64,000 nucleotides of DNA from Litchfieldia sinesaloumensis (GCF_900156865.1 NZ_LT732529.1:4451113-4515112), one strand, 5' to 3'. Shown: positions 1-9,434, counted from the stretch's first letter. Notes: generated by a model from the sequence alone, not told the origin. Numbers and translations: made by a program.

Positions 1-1
1 T

Positions 2-1072
2 TGCTTGGGGAACGGAAAAGACTTTCGAAGAACAGCCGAGACCTTCAAGGTCTCATATCAACAAGTATACCAATGGGTTAAGAAGTACGAAATTATTGGG
101 GATGAAGCACTTAAAGATGGGCGTGGAAGGAAAAAGGAAGCAGCTGAATTAACACCAGAAGATAATTTCAAACTTCAGTTGAAAAAATTAGAAAGCGAAA
201 TCCGATTTGAAGATACATATTTAGCAATTCAAGAACTTCATGAGAAAGAAGATTTTAGTATTATCATGCTTTGTAAAATCGCTCGTATATAACGAGCAGC
301 TTACTATAAATGGTTAAAGCGTACACCTTCCGCAAGAGAACTTCAGAATGAAGTAATTATTAAAGAGATGAAAGCTATCCATGAAAAAGTGGAAGGCATC
401 TATGGTTATCGTAGAATGATGATGACCATAAATAGAAAACTAGATGAACGATTCAACCACAAACGCTTTTACAGACTAATGAAACTGGCTGGAATAAAGT
501 CTGTAATTCGAATAAAAAGGAAGCGTCATAAGCACTCTAATCCTCAACATGTGGCGGAAAACGTATTAAATCGTGAATTTACCGCAGAAAAACCAAATAA
601 GAAATGGGTTACAGATGTAACAGAATTTAAATATGGTTCATCAAAGAAAGCTTATTTGAGTGCCATTAAAGATTTATATGATGGGTCTATTGTTAGTTAT
701 GTTTTAGGGCATTCAAATAATAATAAACTTGTTTTCGAGACCTTTTATCAAGCTATAAAGTTGTTGGATGGAGACCAACCACTTATTCATAGTGACCGTG
801 GTTTCCAATACACATCTCATGGCTTTAAACGTAGAATAGACAAGGCAGAGATGACACTAAGTATGTCCAGAGTAGGAAGATGCATTGATAATGGACCAAT
901 GGAATCCTTTTGGGGAACACTCAAATGTGAGAAGTACTATTTACATAAATATGAGACATTTGATGAATTGTCTCGAGCTATAAACCAGTATATACATTTC
1001 TATAATCATGATAGATATCAAAAACGACTAAACGGCCTCAGCCCTATGGAATATAGAGCTAAAGCCGTTTAA
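2..1072 (+). pseudogene. IS3-family transposase, orfA/orfB joined in one frame and interrupted by a stop
   Basis: The first part (to 289) is an OrfA-type helix-turn-helix region (VSYQQVYQWVKKYE). The second part is an OrfB-type DDE integrase with all three catalytic positions visible: D in WVTDVTEF, D in LIHSDRGFQYTS and E in MESFWGTLKCEKYY. Both parts lie in the same frame, whereas family members usually need a frameshift between them. The leucine-zipper/frameshift segment normally separating them seems deleted: KKLESE runs directly into IRFEDTYLAIQELHE. A TAA at 290-292 then breaks the frame just before RAAYYKWLKR. The protein is open to the window edge on the left. I call it a pseudogene by internal deletion plus nonsense mutation; an OrfB fragment could still start at 368. 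Confidence 0.75.
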
Positions 1073-1090
1073 GTACCTTTTTATTATTTC

Positions 1091-1118
1091 CACTGTCTAC
1101 TTGACAGGGGGCAGTTCA
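1091..1118 (+). repeat. Right terminal inverted repeat of the IS element
   Basis: The 28 bases after the transposase stop read inward (complement) as TGAACTGCCCCCTGTCAAGT and onward, typical of IS150-group ends. The left partner is outside the window, so the pairing cannot be verified here. Confidence 0.6.
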
Positions 1119-1138
1119 CGATGGACAGGCATTTTTTT
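1119..1138 (+). other. Orphan half of a terminator hairpin next to the IS end
   Basis: ATGGACAGGC followed by ATTTTTTT lies directly between the IS end and the dtpT stop. It looks like the right arm plus T-run of a Rho-independent terminator whose left arm is not present, as if the element had inserted in or near the loop. The matching arm would be expected left of the IS, outside the window. Confidence 0.35.
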
Positions 1139-2630
1139 AGTTAACACCCTTCATGAACTTTTGAATCTTTGGTGATACGAATAGGAGAACAATACCTAAA
1201 ACGATAGAAGCTCCACCAATTACCCCAAAATAGGTCATTTCAGTTTCAGGTGTATAGAATTTAACAATCTGTGCATTAAGAGCTTGTGCAGCAGCGTTTG
1301 ATAGCATCCATAAGCTCATCATTTGTGCTGTAAATGCAGCAGGTGCTAATTTTGTTGTAGCTGAAAGACCAACTGGTGATAGTAATAATTCACCTAATAC
1401 TACGATGAAATAACTTAGAACTAACCATAATGGATTAACTAATGTATCAGGTCCACCAAAGTATACTGGTAATAGGATTACAAGGAAAGAAAGACCAGCA
1501 AATAGCAACGCAAGTGAAAACTTTTTTGGAACAGATGGTTGGCGGTTACCAAGCTTCATCCACATCCATGCAAACACAGGCGCTAGGATGATAATAAATA
1601 ATGGATTTAATGATTGGAACCATGCAGGTGAAATTTCAAAGCCTGCAAAATTTAACTGAGTACGTTTATCAGCATAGCTCGCTAGTATGGTTGCTCCTTG
1701 CTCTTGGATAGACCAGAACATAACAGCAGCTAAGAACAAAGGAATATAAGCTAAGATTCTTGAACGCTCAACGTCAGTTGTTTTTGGACTACGATACATG
1801 GTGATAAAGTAAATAGCTGGAATAAGGAAACCAAGAATACCAACTAATGCAATGAATGAATCAAATGTAAGAATACCTAAATTTATTGTAACAGCTATTA
1901 GAATTGCAAGAACTACGGCACCAATACCAATTTGAGTATATACCTTTTTCTTCTCCCCAGGTGCTAGTGGGTTTGGAACGATTGTTCCAGCAAGACCAAG
2001 ATTCTTTTTCTTTGTGAAAACAAACATGAGTAAACCAAAGAACATACCAACAGCAGCGATTGAAAAGCCCCAATGGAAGTTATGCTTTAGGCCAACTTCT
2101 CCAACGATTAATGGAGCAATTAAACCACCAAGGTTGATCCCCATATAGAAAATACTAAACCCTGCATCGCGACGTGTATCTGTTTCGCTGTAGATCTCAC
2201 CAACAACACTAGATACATTCGGTTTTAATAATCCGGTACCTAGGATAATGAGGACCATGGAAACAAAGAACAAGCTAATGCTACCAGGAATTGCAAGTGC
2301 AATATGCCCAAGCATAATTAATATTCCACCGTAGAACACGGCCTTGGAAGTACCAAAAATTCGGTCAGCTAACCATCCCCCAATAATCCCCGACATGTAG
2401 ACAAGTGATCCATAGATGGACATGATAGCTAATGCTGTATGTTCAGGAAGACCCAAACCACCTTCAGTTACTTCATAGTACATATAATATAATAGAATGG
2501 CTCTCATACCGTAATATGAGAATCTCTCCCAAAACTCTGTGAAGAAAAGAGTGAATAGACCTTTAGGATGTCCGAAGAAACCCTTTTGAGGAACACTGTC
2601 CACAATTTTCTGTCTATTATAGTCTGACAT
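1137..2630 (-). CDS. dtpT: Proton-dependent di-/tripeptide transporter, POT/PTR2 family
   Basis: A 497-residue membrane protein with the expected 12-14 hydrophobic segments. The POT signature EFWERFSYYGMRAIL lies near residues 31-45 and contains the ExxER proton-coupling motif. FYMGINLGGLIAPLIVGEVG near residue 162 matches the second PTR2 signature. The family imports di- and tripeptides with protons across the cytoplasmic membrane. Length is normal. The start has GGAGG at a good distance. The gene stands alone on the minus strand. Its natural terminator appears to have been disrupted by the IS insertion just downstream, so read-through into the element is possible. Confidence 0.93.
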   Translation of the reverse strand: MSDYNRQKIVDSVPQKGFFGHPKGLFTLFFTEFWERFSYYGMRAILLYYMYYEVTEGGLGLPEHTALAIMSIYGSLVYMSGIIGGWLADRIFGTSKAVFYGGILIMLGHIALAIPGSISLFFVSMVLIILGTGLLKPNVSSVVGEIYSETDTRRDAGFSIFYMGINLGGLIAPLIVGEVGLKHNFHWGFSIAAVGMFFGLLMFVFTKKKNLGLAGTIVPNPLAPGEKKKVYTQIGIGAVVLAILIAVTINLGILTFDSFIALVGILGFLIPAIYFITMYRSPKTTDVERSRILAYIPLFLAAVMFWSIQEQGATILASYADKRTQLNFAGFEISPAWFQSLNPLFIIILAPVFAWMWMKLGNRQPSVPKKFSLALLFAGLSFLVILLPVYFGGPDTLVNPLWLVLSYFIVVLGELLLSPVGLSATTKLAPAAFTAQMMSLWMLSNAAAQALNAQIVKFYTPETEMTYFGVIGGASIVLGIVLLFVSPKIQKFMKGVN

Positions 2631-2774
2631 AATAAAACCTCCAAAATAGTATGTTAATATAATAATTTAAATAGTTTTATAATGTCAAACAAATGAAAAT
2701 TCTGATTAGGATAAATGTTTTATAAGGTTTTTAATCTTAAAATAACTGGAAAGGCTTTTATGTATTATTTTATT

Positions 2775-2809
2775 AAAAAAACAAACAGATTGCGCTTGCA
2801 ATCTGTTTG
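2775..2809 (-). terminator. Rho-independent terminator of the DoxX-like gene
   Basis: Perfect 12-bp stem (2782-2793 with 2798-2809, CAAACAGATTGC) and a GCTT loop. On the minus strand it is followed by seven T (A-run at 2775-2781). Confidence 0.85.
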
Positions 2810-2837
2810 GGTTTACTATATTTGGATTATTTAACAA

Positions 2838-3203
2838 TTATTTATGGTGAAATTTATAAAGGATGTATAATAATACCAATAACACAAAATCTAGCCTAGC
2901 GGCAAAAGCAAACTGAAGCAATCCTGTATGAAGGACAGGTATTTTAGTTAATAGAATGGCACAAACCATAATAATAAGTAGGGGAATTACTGCTTTTTTA
3001 ACTTCCTTATTCATTGCGATAAGAATCCCGCATACGACTTCTAAGATTGCAACAACATACATGACCGTATCCGGTGTGGGTATTGGTAAAGTCATCCACA
3101 TAGAGTGTAAATCGTTTGTGAAGAGCTTGACAGCCCCAGAAATAATAAATACATAGGCAACAACATAACGTATGAGATTCATAGTCGTTAATGATTTATT
3201 CAT
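2838..3203 (-). CDS. DoxX/MauE-like four-helix membrane protein
   Basis: A 121-residue protein with four hydrophobic segments (roughly residues 9-27, 44-63, 70-87 and 98-117) and the layout of the small DoxX-like family: MNLIRYVVAYVFIISGAVKLF at the start and an ILEVVCGILI second helix. Members are often linked to thiol or redox chemistry at the membrane, but this gene has no informative neighbours and its specific role is unknown. It is monocistronic, with AAGGAGGAAGG-type ribosome binding bases just upstream and a strong terminator downstream. Confidence 0.7.
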   Translation of the reverse strand: MNKSLTTMNLIRYVVAYVFIISGAVKLFTNDLHSMWMTLPIPTPDTVMYVVAILEVVCGILIAMNKEVKKAVIPLLIIMVCAILLTKIPVLHTGLLQFAFAARLDFVLLVLLYILYKFHHK

Positions 3204-3363
3204 AGTTTCCTTCCTCCTTTTTCTATAACTCTATGCTGGAAGGGACAAACTATTCTCATGCTAAAGGTAGGAAAATAAATTAGACAAAAAGTAGTATAGT
3301 CGAACCGATATCAGTTAAATGAATAAAATAGGCAAAAGACATCTGTTAAAGAGGTGATGTGTT

Positions 3364-4740
3364 TTGTCAATGAATTTCAATGTACGACCAAATGGCGTCA
3401 TTGCATATACGACAAGTCGCGGTGGGGATTACGACATATGGATTTTCGATGTTCAAAATGGGACCAGGATGCAGCTTACGTACGGGCTAGCCGACTCTCT
3501 TTCGAAGCCTGTATGGTCAGACGATGATAGCAAGATTGCTTTTGTAGGGAAAAATCGGATTGTGTATGTGATTTACCTTTCAACTGGCAGAATTGCTGCA
3601 ATTGATCAAATTAATCCAGGTGGATATCAGACTCTAGATTGGTCACCGAATCATCGGACACTTGCATACACAGCTCGAAATCAAATCATGATGTATGATG
3701 TTGTTTCACACCGTGCTACAAGTATTTCGGCCTCAGATGCCGCGCAAGTTCAGTGGTTTCCGAATGGAAGGGAGTTGTTATTTCGAGGTCTAGACGCTTC
3801 TGGTAATCAGCAACTATTCCGCATTGCCACAAATGGATTTGAGAGAAAACAAGTTTCAAATGTGACTGATAGCCCATTAAATGAAGTATCACTATCTCCA
3901 GATGGGACATTTGCACTTTATACCACGCCTGGAGCAAGTATTTCACTTGTCCGAACAGTTGATTTGTCATCGGGTAATCTGTACGAAATAAGAGGTGGGG
4001 AACAAGCAAAAAATTACTATCCAGCCTGGTCGCCCAATTCCCAATATATTGCATTTAGTGCAACGGCATATGCAGAAGGAAGTGGTTATTATAATGAAAT
4101 ACGATTAGTTGGAAAACGGGGTGGAAATGAAAGGGTGATAACGACATCATCTTGTTTTGCAACACCTGTTACTTGGTCACCCGATAATCGTAAAATCGCC
4201 TATTTATCTGGTTGTACAGAACAAGGGATTGCAAATGAGATGTGGATGGTGGACGTACAAAATAATCGAACTCCAGTATTGCTAATGAAGGATGCTCAAA
4301 TTGGAAATATGAGTTGGTCTAAAAGGGGTAGTCGCCCAAAAAGGGCCATCTTTATTAGTGATTCGTATAAAGTTCAATTTTTTTATCCAGCAGACTGGCA
4401 GCAGATAGATTCAGAAAGGTATGAGGGGGTAGATGGATTCTTCCAGATTTCAGCTATCGCTGGAGGAAATAATATTCATGAAGTGTGCAAAGGAGAGGCA
4501 TTTCATCAATTGATGCCTTATGGATCATCACCTCGTATCTATTACACGAGAATACGTGACCATGAGGCTTGCTTGATTTATCCGTCTGCGGACCAACCAC
4601 CTGAAATGAGCCGACAAGCAGCGGCAATAGTTAGATATCCGGTCCCTGTGCAGATTGAGGGTTCAACCTATAATTACTTTATTTTATGGGCCGATGAGGT
4701 ACATTTGGCATCGATAGTAGGAACAATTGCATTTAAATAA
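3364..4740 (+). CDS. TolB/WD40-like beta-propeller protein of unknown function
   Basis: A 458-residue protein. Repeated blades of the type WSPDNRKIAYLSG, WSPNSQYIAFSA, LSPDGTFALYT and WSDDDSKIAFVG fill about residues 10-330, as in the PD40 repeats of TolB. The last ~120 residues (from about 340) form a separate alpha/beta-looking domain. There is no signal peptide or lipobox, so a cytoplasmic location is likely. The start is TTG at 3364, served by GAGGTGAT a few bases upstream; an ATG two codons later is the alternative. No partner genes give a function; propellers of this type are usually binding scaffolds. Confidence 0.7.
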   Translation: MSMNFNVRPNGVIAYTTSRGGDYDIWIFDVQNGTRMQLTYGLADSLSKPVWSDDDSKIAFVGKNRIVYVIYLSTGRIAAIDQINPGGYQTLDWSPNHRTLAYTARNQIMMYDVVSHRATSISASDAAQVQWFPNGRELLFRGLDASGNQQLFRIATNGFERKQVSNVTDSPLNEVSLSPDGTFALYTTPGASISLVRTVDLSSGNLYEIRGGEQAKNYYPAWSPNSQYIAFSATAYAEGSGYYNEIRLVGKRGGNERVITTSSCFATPVTWSPDNRKIAYLSGCTEQGIANEMWMVDVQNNRTPVLLMKDAQIGNMSWSKRGSRPKRAIFISDSYKVQFFYPADWQQIDSERYEGVDGFFQISAIAGGNNIHEVCKGEAFHQLMPYGSSPRIYYTRIRDHEACLIYPSADQPPEMSRQAAAIVRYPVPVQIEGSTYNYFILWADEVHLASIVGTIAFK

Positions 4741-4746
4741 AAAAGC

Positions 4747-4776
4747 AGTTGCAACACTCAGGTTGCAACTTTTTTT
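4747..4776. terminator. Terminator between convergent genes
   Basis: AGTTGCAAC (4747-4755) pairs with GTTGCAACT (4762-4770), followed by six T on the plus strand. An A-run before the stem lets it also serve the convergent small gene on the minus strand. Confidence 0.8.
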
Positions 4777-4951
4777 ACATGTCACGAAGTTTCCTAGATA
4801 ATGTGCTAATCTCTTCCTCGATTTCTGCGATTTGGCGTTCAAGTGGTGAGATATTGCCATTTACAGAATCGAGTTTTTCTAAATCATTTTGAAGACGGAC
4901 GTAATCTAATTTTAGCTCGCGGATTTTGTATTCCAGTTCTTTCTTATTCAT
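4775..4951 (-). CDS. Small coiled-coil protein (58 aa), SE1832-like
   Basis: A 58-residue highly charged protein: MNKKELEYKIRELKLDYVRL, then a heptad-rich glutamate/lysine/leucine helix to the C-terminus (IAEIEEEISTLSRKLRDM). It resembles the small SE1832-type proteins of bacilli and staphylococci, whose function I do not know. AAAGAGG sits seven bases before the ATG. A TATAAT-type -10 lies upstream at 4985-4990. Length, composition and signals make it a real gene, easily missed because of its size. Confidence 0.7.
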   Translation of the reverse strand: MNKKELEYKIRELKLDYVRLQNDLEKLDSVNGNISPLERQIAEIEEEISTLSRKLRDM

Positions 4952-4984
4952 TAGTTGGCCTCTTTCTCATTTAGTTTTTTTTAT

Positions 4985-4990
4985 ATTATA
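4985..4990 (-). promoter_or_regulatory. -10 element for the small coiled-coil gene
   Basis: On the minus strand TGG-TATAAT lies about 34 bases before the start codon; no good -35 box is seen. The arms CTTTCTCA and TGAGAAAG (about 4962-5003) flank it as an inverted repeat and could be an operator. Confidence 0.4.
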
Positions 4991-5012
4991 CCATTGAGAA
5001 AGTGGATATGCT

Positions 5013-6266
5013 TTAATTAGCTTTACTTGGTTCAGGTACACGGGTTAACACGATAAATCCAATAATGAAGAGGATAACTAAGCTGAAGACACCCATATTG
5101 GAATGACCTGTTATTTGTGCAGTCGCTCCTACTAATAAAGGTCCCATAATGGAAGCGAATTTACCAAAGATATTATAAAAACCGAAGAACTCATTTGCGT
5201 TTTCCTTAGGGACAAGCTTTGCAAAATAAGAACGGCTCAATGCTTGAATCCCCCCCTGTGAAGTTGCAACAAGCATTGCTAGGATCCAGAAATCAAGAGT
5301 AGTCTTCATGAAAAATGCGTATATACAAACGATAATGTAAACAAAGATTCCAACATACAACATTTTTTTACCTGTGAATTTCTGGGCCAATCTCCCATAA
5401 AGAATCGCGAATGGTGCAGCCACAACTTGGGTCACAAATAATACGATTAAGAGACTTGTAGCATTTATTCCAAGGTCAGTACCGTATGCAGTCGACATCG
5501 AAATAATAGTACCAACACCGTCAATATAGAAGAAATAAGCAACTAAGAACAAAAATACAGCACGGTACTTTTTGATTTCCTTAAAGGTTTTGCCCAACCT
5601 TCTGAAACTATTCATGATTGGATTTGGCTCACGCTCGATGTAGTATCGCTGATGTACATTCTTAAACAGTGGGATGGAGAAAAGACCCCACCAAACTGCG
5701 GTAATGATAAATGCGATTTTGCTAGCAACTGTTGCTGATATTGGTAGTATTTCTTGCTGTGCTAATAAGATAATTGCGATTGCAAGTAGGAATGGGATTG
5801 TACTACCGATATAACCAAGGCCATAGCCCCGAGCAGAAACGCGATCCATTTTTTCTTCGGACGTGACATCGACAAGAAAGGCATCATAGAAAATATTTGC
5901 TCCCGTGGAGCCTAATGCTGCAAATGTATAAACAATTAATAAAAGCAACCAATTATCACTGGGGATAAAAGCTAATAGTGCTGTTGCAGAAACTCCAAGT
6001 GTAAAGAAGAAGGTGAAAAATTTCTTTTTGTAGCCTCGGTAATCTGCAATCGTTCCTAGAATGGGCCCTAGCATGGCTAAAATAAATGTAAAGATTGCAA
6101 TCGTGTAGCCCAAATATGCTGTGGAATCTGCAGCATCCACACCTGCGTTTGTCGCAGCAGCCTTATAAAATATTGGGAATACAGCTGTTGTAATAATAAT
6201 CGAATAGGCGGAATTCGCCCAGTCATAATACATCCAGCTCGACTCTTCTTTCGAAAACCCCTTCAT
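5013..6266 (-). CDS. MFS transporter, UMF1 (Atg22-like) family
   Basis: A polytopic protein (417 residues from the chosen start) with about 12 membrane helices. The N-terminus MKGFSKEESSWMYYDWANSAYSI is the hallmark of UMF1 family transporters: WxxYDWANSAY precedes helix 1. GSTGANIFYDAFLVD and SQGGIQALSRSYFAKLVP are further family motifs. The substrate of bacterial members is not established; yeast Atg22 exports amino acids from the vacuole. The ATG at 6266 has GGGGG seven bases upstream, so I prefer it to the in-frame ATG at 6284, which has no ribosome binding site. It is monocistronic. Confidence 0.82.
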   Translation of the reverse strand: MKGFSKEESSWMYYDWANSAYSIIITTAVFPIFYKAAATNAGVDAADSTAYLGYTIAIFTFILAMLGPILGTIADYRGYKKKFFTFFFTLGVSATALLAFIPSDNWLLLLIVYTFAALGSTGANIFYDAFLVDVTSEEKMDRVSARGYGLGYIGSTIPFLLAIAIILLAQQEILPISATVASKIAFIITAVWWGLFSIPLFKNVHQRYYIEREPNPIMNSFRRLGKTFKEIKKYRAVFLFLVAYFFYIDGVGTIISMSTAYGTDLGINATSLLIVLFVTQVVAAPFAILYGRLAQKFTGKKMLYVGIFVYIIVCIYAFFMKTTLDFWILAMLVATSQGGIQALSRSYFAKLVPKENANEFFGFYNIFGKFASIMGPLLVGATAQITGHSNMGVFSLVILFIIGFIVLTRVPEPSKAN

Positions 6267-6355
6267 CCCATAACCCCCTATCATTTTTTGTATCCAGAGG
6301 GACGGCTCTAGTGGTCCCTCTGATAATATATGTTAAATCATCAGTTTCAAAAACT

Positions 6356-7675
6356 TTAAGAACTGACCCCTAGGTCTAGAAGCTCTTCAATAGCACGGCC
6401 GTCTGTTTTTCCTAGATCAAGGCCGAGTAGACTTGCGAATGTTGGGCCTTCGTCTACAAGGTGCATAGAAGGAATCTCGATGTTAGGACGAATACCCTTT
6501 CCAGAGGCAATGAATACAGTGGTATAGTTCTCTTTTTCAGGTGAGTAGCCGTGGCTTGCAAAGGTGTATCTTTTTTCACGTACATCTTCGATTTGGATCT
6601 CATCGATATACTCACCATCAAAATGCTCTTTGAAATAGTAGCCAAGCTTAGCTTCAATCATGAACGTGGCTTTGTCGTCAGCACCTTTTTCCCTCGCTTC
6701 GCTACTTGTTAGAAATCGTTCAACTCCGTTTTCTTCATTCTTAACAAGTTCTTCTAGTAGTGCTTCTATCTGCTGCTGTGATTCTGTATCATTTGGATCC
6801 TTCATATAAATATATGCTGACCCATCACAGCTTTTGCAATAAGCCTTCCAATCTATTATTTTTCCATCATGGTTGACTGTAATAAATCCCAACTTTTTCA
6901 AAAGGACATTTAGCTTTACAGCTTTAGACTCATCTAATGCGCTGTGGTCACCTAATGCAATGATGGTTGTATTATCGTAAATGCCACTTTCTTTAAGTGC
7001 ATTTATAATTTTGCCCAGGCGTTCATCGTGACGTCGGAGAGCGGCCATAGCTTCATCAGAAGAAAAACCATGATAATGACGCTGTGAATCTAAGTCAACA
7101 AAATGGACGAGCATTAGATTTGGTTTTCTTGTTTTAATGGTTTCAACAGTTGACGCTAGGACGAAATCATCAAGTTCAGGCTGATTAAGTCCGTTCCGAA
7201 GATGCCCAAATTTACGATTCATATCCAACTGATAGAGTGGACTACCATTTAATAAGGAAACAAGGATCTGATTTTGCCATGAACGATTTGCGAAAATCTC
7301 AGGCATATTGTAATCAATCGTAGATTTTGCTGTAACTGGCCACAAAAGAGCAGCTGTTTTCATACCGGCTTTTTTAGCTTCATCATATAGTGTTGTTCCT
7401 TTTACATGCCTTCTTTGCCAATACCAGTCTGGTGACAGGCGACCAGGCTGAAGAAGGGTGTTATTTACTATCCCATGATTCTTGGGATATCTCCCTGTAA
7501 CAATGGTTGCATGGCATGGATAGGTTACAGAAGGGTAGATGGTTTCAACATTCCGACAATAAGATGCGCGTTCTAGAAGCTTTTTAAAGTTAGGTAGCCT
7601 TTCTATAATGGGAAAATCTAGTGATGATAGGCAGTCAAATGAAATGACTAGTAAATAATCTGTGAGTCGAGACAT
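6356..7675 (-). CDS. Alkaline-phosphatase superfamily phosphodiesterase (NPP-like)
   Basis: A 439-residue soluble protein with the metal-ligand and nucleophile pattern of nucleotide pyrophosphatase/phosphodiesterases: D in VISFDCLSS, the nucleophile Thr in YPSVTYPCHATIVTGRYP, D and H in HFVDLDSQRHYHG, DH in ALGDHSALDES and H in FASHGYSPEKE. Family enzymes hydrolyse phosphodiester or phosphomonoester bonds with two bound zinc ions. No signal peptide is seen, so it probably acts in the cytoplasm. GGAGG precedes the ATG at 7675, which makes the upstream ATG at 7687 unlikely. The substrate is unknown; it is transcribed in the same direction as the UMF1 gene, with a 90-base gap. Confidence 0.8.
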   Translation of the reverse strand: MSRLTDYLLVISFDCLSSLDFPIIERLPNFKKLLERASYCRNVETIYPSVTYPCHATIVTGRYPKNHGIVNNTLLQPGRLSPDWYWQRRHVKGTTLYDEAKKAGMKTAALLWPVTAKSTIDYNMPEIFANRSWQNQILVSLLNGSPLYQLDMNRKFGHLRNGLNQPELDDFVLASTVETIKTRKPNLMLVHFVDLDSQRHYHGFSSDEAMAALRRHDERLGKIINALKESGIYDNTTIIALGDHSALDESKAVKLNVLLKKLGFITVNHDGKIIDWKAYCKSCDGSAYIYMKDPNDTESQQQIEALLEELVKNEENGVERFLTSSEAREKGADDKATFMIEAKLGYYFKEHFDGEYIDEIQIEDVREKRYTFASHGYSPEKENYTTVFIASGKGIRPNIEIPSMHLVDEGPTFASLLGLDLGKTDGRAIEELLDLGVSS

Positions 7676-7841
7676 AAGGACCTCCATCCGAAACTAATTC
7701 TCTATACTATTCTAAATATAACAGAAAATTTGGAATTAAAATATGAAAATAATGTAAAGACAGCGTTAAAAAAGTGTTCATTTCAATGGCAGATGGAATA
7801 TAATTATGGTTATGTTGAATTTGGGCTAAGGGGATAGCATC

Positions 7842-9206
7842 ATGTATGAAACAAACACGGTTAGAGAGAAAATAAAATTAATTTTTGTTATGTTAGTACC
7901 TATCTTGATTACGCAGTTAAGTATGTTTTCTATGGTATTTTTTAATACGATTATGACTGGTAGGTTTAATTCTTCTGACCTAGCTGGGGTTGCGATTGGT
8001 TCGTCGATTTGGAATCCCATTTTTACAGGTATTAGTGCAATCTTATTGGCTGTTTCCCCGATTGCTGCACAGAGATTTGGGGAGAAGAGAGGCAAAGACG
8101 TATCGACGGTTGTTTCAAGTGGGATTTATTTAAGTATCATCATTGGGTTAGTAGTTATCTTAGCTGGAGCAGTTCTATTAAACCCTTTGTTAATGATGAT
8201 GAACCTTCCTGAGAGTGTCCATAAGACTGCATATGATTATTTAGTAGGGCTAAGCTTTGGTATCTTTCCACTGTTTATTTTTAATGTATTGAGGTCATTT
8301 ATTTATGCTCTAGGTATAACAAGGGTTGTTATGTTTATTTTATTAATCTCTGTGCCTATTAATCTTATTTTAAATTATATTTTCATATTTGGAGCTTGGG
8401 GATTCCCTGCATTTGGTGGAGGAGGAGCGGGTATCGCTACCTCAATTACCTACTGGATTATCGTGGCAATTACGGCCTATATTGTTCGAACAAAAGAGCC
8501 ATTCTCATCCTATAAAATTTTTGTAGGGCTTGGTGGGTTCAATTTTGAAGAAAGTAAGGAAATCTTAAAAATTGGGATTCCGATGGGGCTTTCAACCTTT
8601 TTTGAAACAAGCATGTTTGCAGTTGTCACTATATTAATTAGTAGATTCTCAGTCACAACCGTTGCTGCTTATCAATCGGCTCTGAACATTGTTTCATTCT
8701 TATATATGATACCAGTGAGTGTTTCAATGGCTTTAACTGTATTGGTTGGGTTTGAAGTGGGAGCAAAGCGTTATCGGGATGCAAAAATATATAGCTGGCT
8801 CGGGATTGGACTATCAATGCTCATAGCACTTATAACTGGATTATTGGTAATCATCTTTCGTTATGAAGTCGCGGGGCTGTATTCAACGGAGACTGCTGTT
8901 ATCACATTGACTGCCCAGTTCTTGATTTACGCCTTGTTCTTCCAGGTCTCAGATGCGATTCAAGCAACAGCTCAGGCAGCACTCAGAGGCTATAAAGATG
9001 TTAATATTGCATTCATTATGACGTTGATTGCCTATTGGCTCATCTGTTTACCTGCTGGATGGGTACTGGCCCACTTTACAGATCTTGGGGCAGCAGGCTA
9101 TTGGCTTGGACTGACATTTGGGCTACTTGCAGCTGGTATTGGTTTATCTGCAAGACTTATCCATATCCAACGTACATGGTACTCCGAGGAAAAGATGGTT
9201 AGTTAG
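7842..9206 (+). CDS. MATE family efflux transporter
   Basis: A 454-residue protein with 12 hydrophobic helices in two MatE repeats. The first begins LIFVMLVPILITQLSMFSMVFFNTIMTGRFN, and the second around residue 240 begins EILKIGIPMGLSTFFETSMF. The family exports cationic drugs or metabolites in exchange for Na+ or H+. AAGGGGAT provides the ribosome binding site. It is divergent from the phosphodiesterase gene and monocistronic, with a terminator about 110 bases downstream. Confidence 0.9.
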   Translation: MYETNTVREKIKLIFVMLVPILITQLSMFSMVFFNTIMTGRFNSSDLAGVAIGSSIWNPIFTGISAILLAVSPIAAQRFGEKRGKDVSTVVSSGIYLSIIIGLVVILAGAVLLNPLLMMMNLPESVHKTAYDYLVGLSFGIFPLFIFNVLRSFIYALGITRVVMFILLISVPINLILNYIFIFGAWGFPAFGGGGAGIATSITYWIIVAITAYIVRTKEPFSSYKIFVGLGGFNFEESKEILKIGIPMGLSTFFETSMFAVVTILISRFSVTTVAAYQSALNIVSFLYMIPVSVSMALTVLVGFEVGAKRYRDAKIYSWLGIGLSMLIALITGLLVIIFRYEVAGLYSTETAVITLTAQFLIYALFFQVSDAIQATAQAALRGYKDVNIAFIMTLIAYWLICLPAGWVLAHFTDLGAAGYWLGLTFGLLAAGIGLSARLIHIQRTWYSEEKMVS

Positions 9207-9312
9207 TAAACACTCTTCTTCAATGTTAATTTAATGGAAAGGGCTAAACGAAATGTCTGTGAGATTATAAAAAGATAGATTTCGTGGAGTCAAATAATAG
9301 GAAACTATTTAG

Positions 9313-9339
9313 AGGAAGGGGAGAACCCTTCCTTTTTTT
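9313..9339 (+). terminator. Terminator after the MATE gene
   Basis: AGGAAGGG pairs with CCCTTCCT, then seven T. The 26 bases from 9313 match the terminator at 12489-12514 at 24 positions. Confidence 0.85.
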
Positions 9340-9434
9340 GCTCTATACCAAAACTTTACAATATCTTAACTCTAGCTAAAGAAAATAATCGCAATTTTTC
9401 GATAAAATGTTGTAAAAGGGTATGGAGGGGTTAG

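Larger units (their letters stand above)
1..1118 (+). mobile_element. Right part of a decayed IS3-family (IS150-like) insertion sequence
   Basis: The DNA from the window edge to about 1118 is an IS3-family element lacking its left end, which lies outside the window. It carries a damaged transposase and ends in a sequence whose reverse complement starts TGAACTGCCCCCTG, the kind of 5'-TG...CA-3' end seen in this family. The right end abuts the dtpT gene 3' side. The transposase contains an in-frame stop, so the element is probably immobile unless complemented in trans. Confidence 0.85.

Noticed and set aside
41-1118. Intact, active insertion sequence
   Set aside because: The transposase frame has an internal deletion and a TAA at 290-292, and the left end is not in the window.
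1861-2073. Open frame inside dtpT on the same strand
   Set aside because: Alternative-frame shadow of a clear transporter gene with no start signals or homology; the many similar frames opposite other genes were left out for the same reason.
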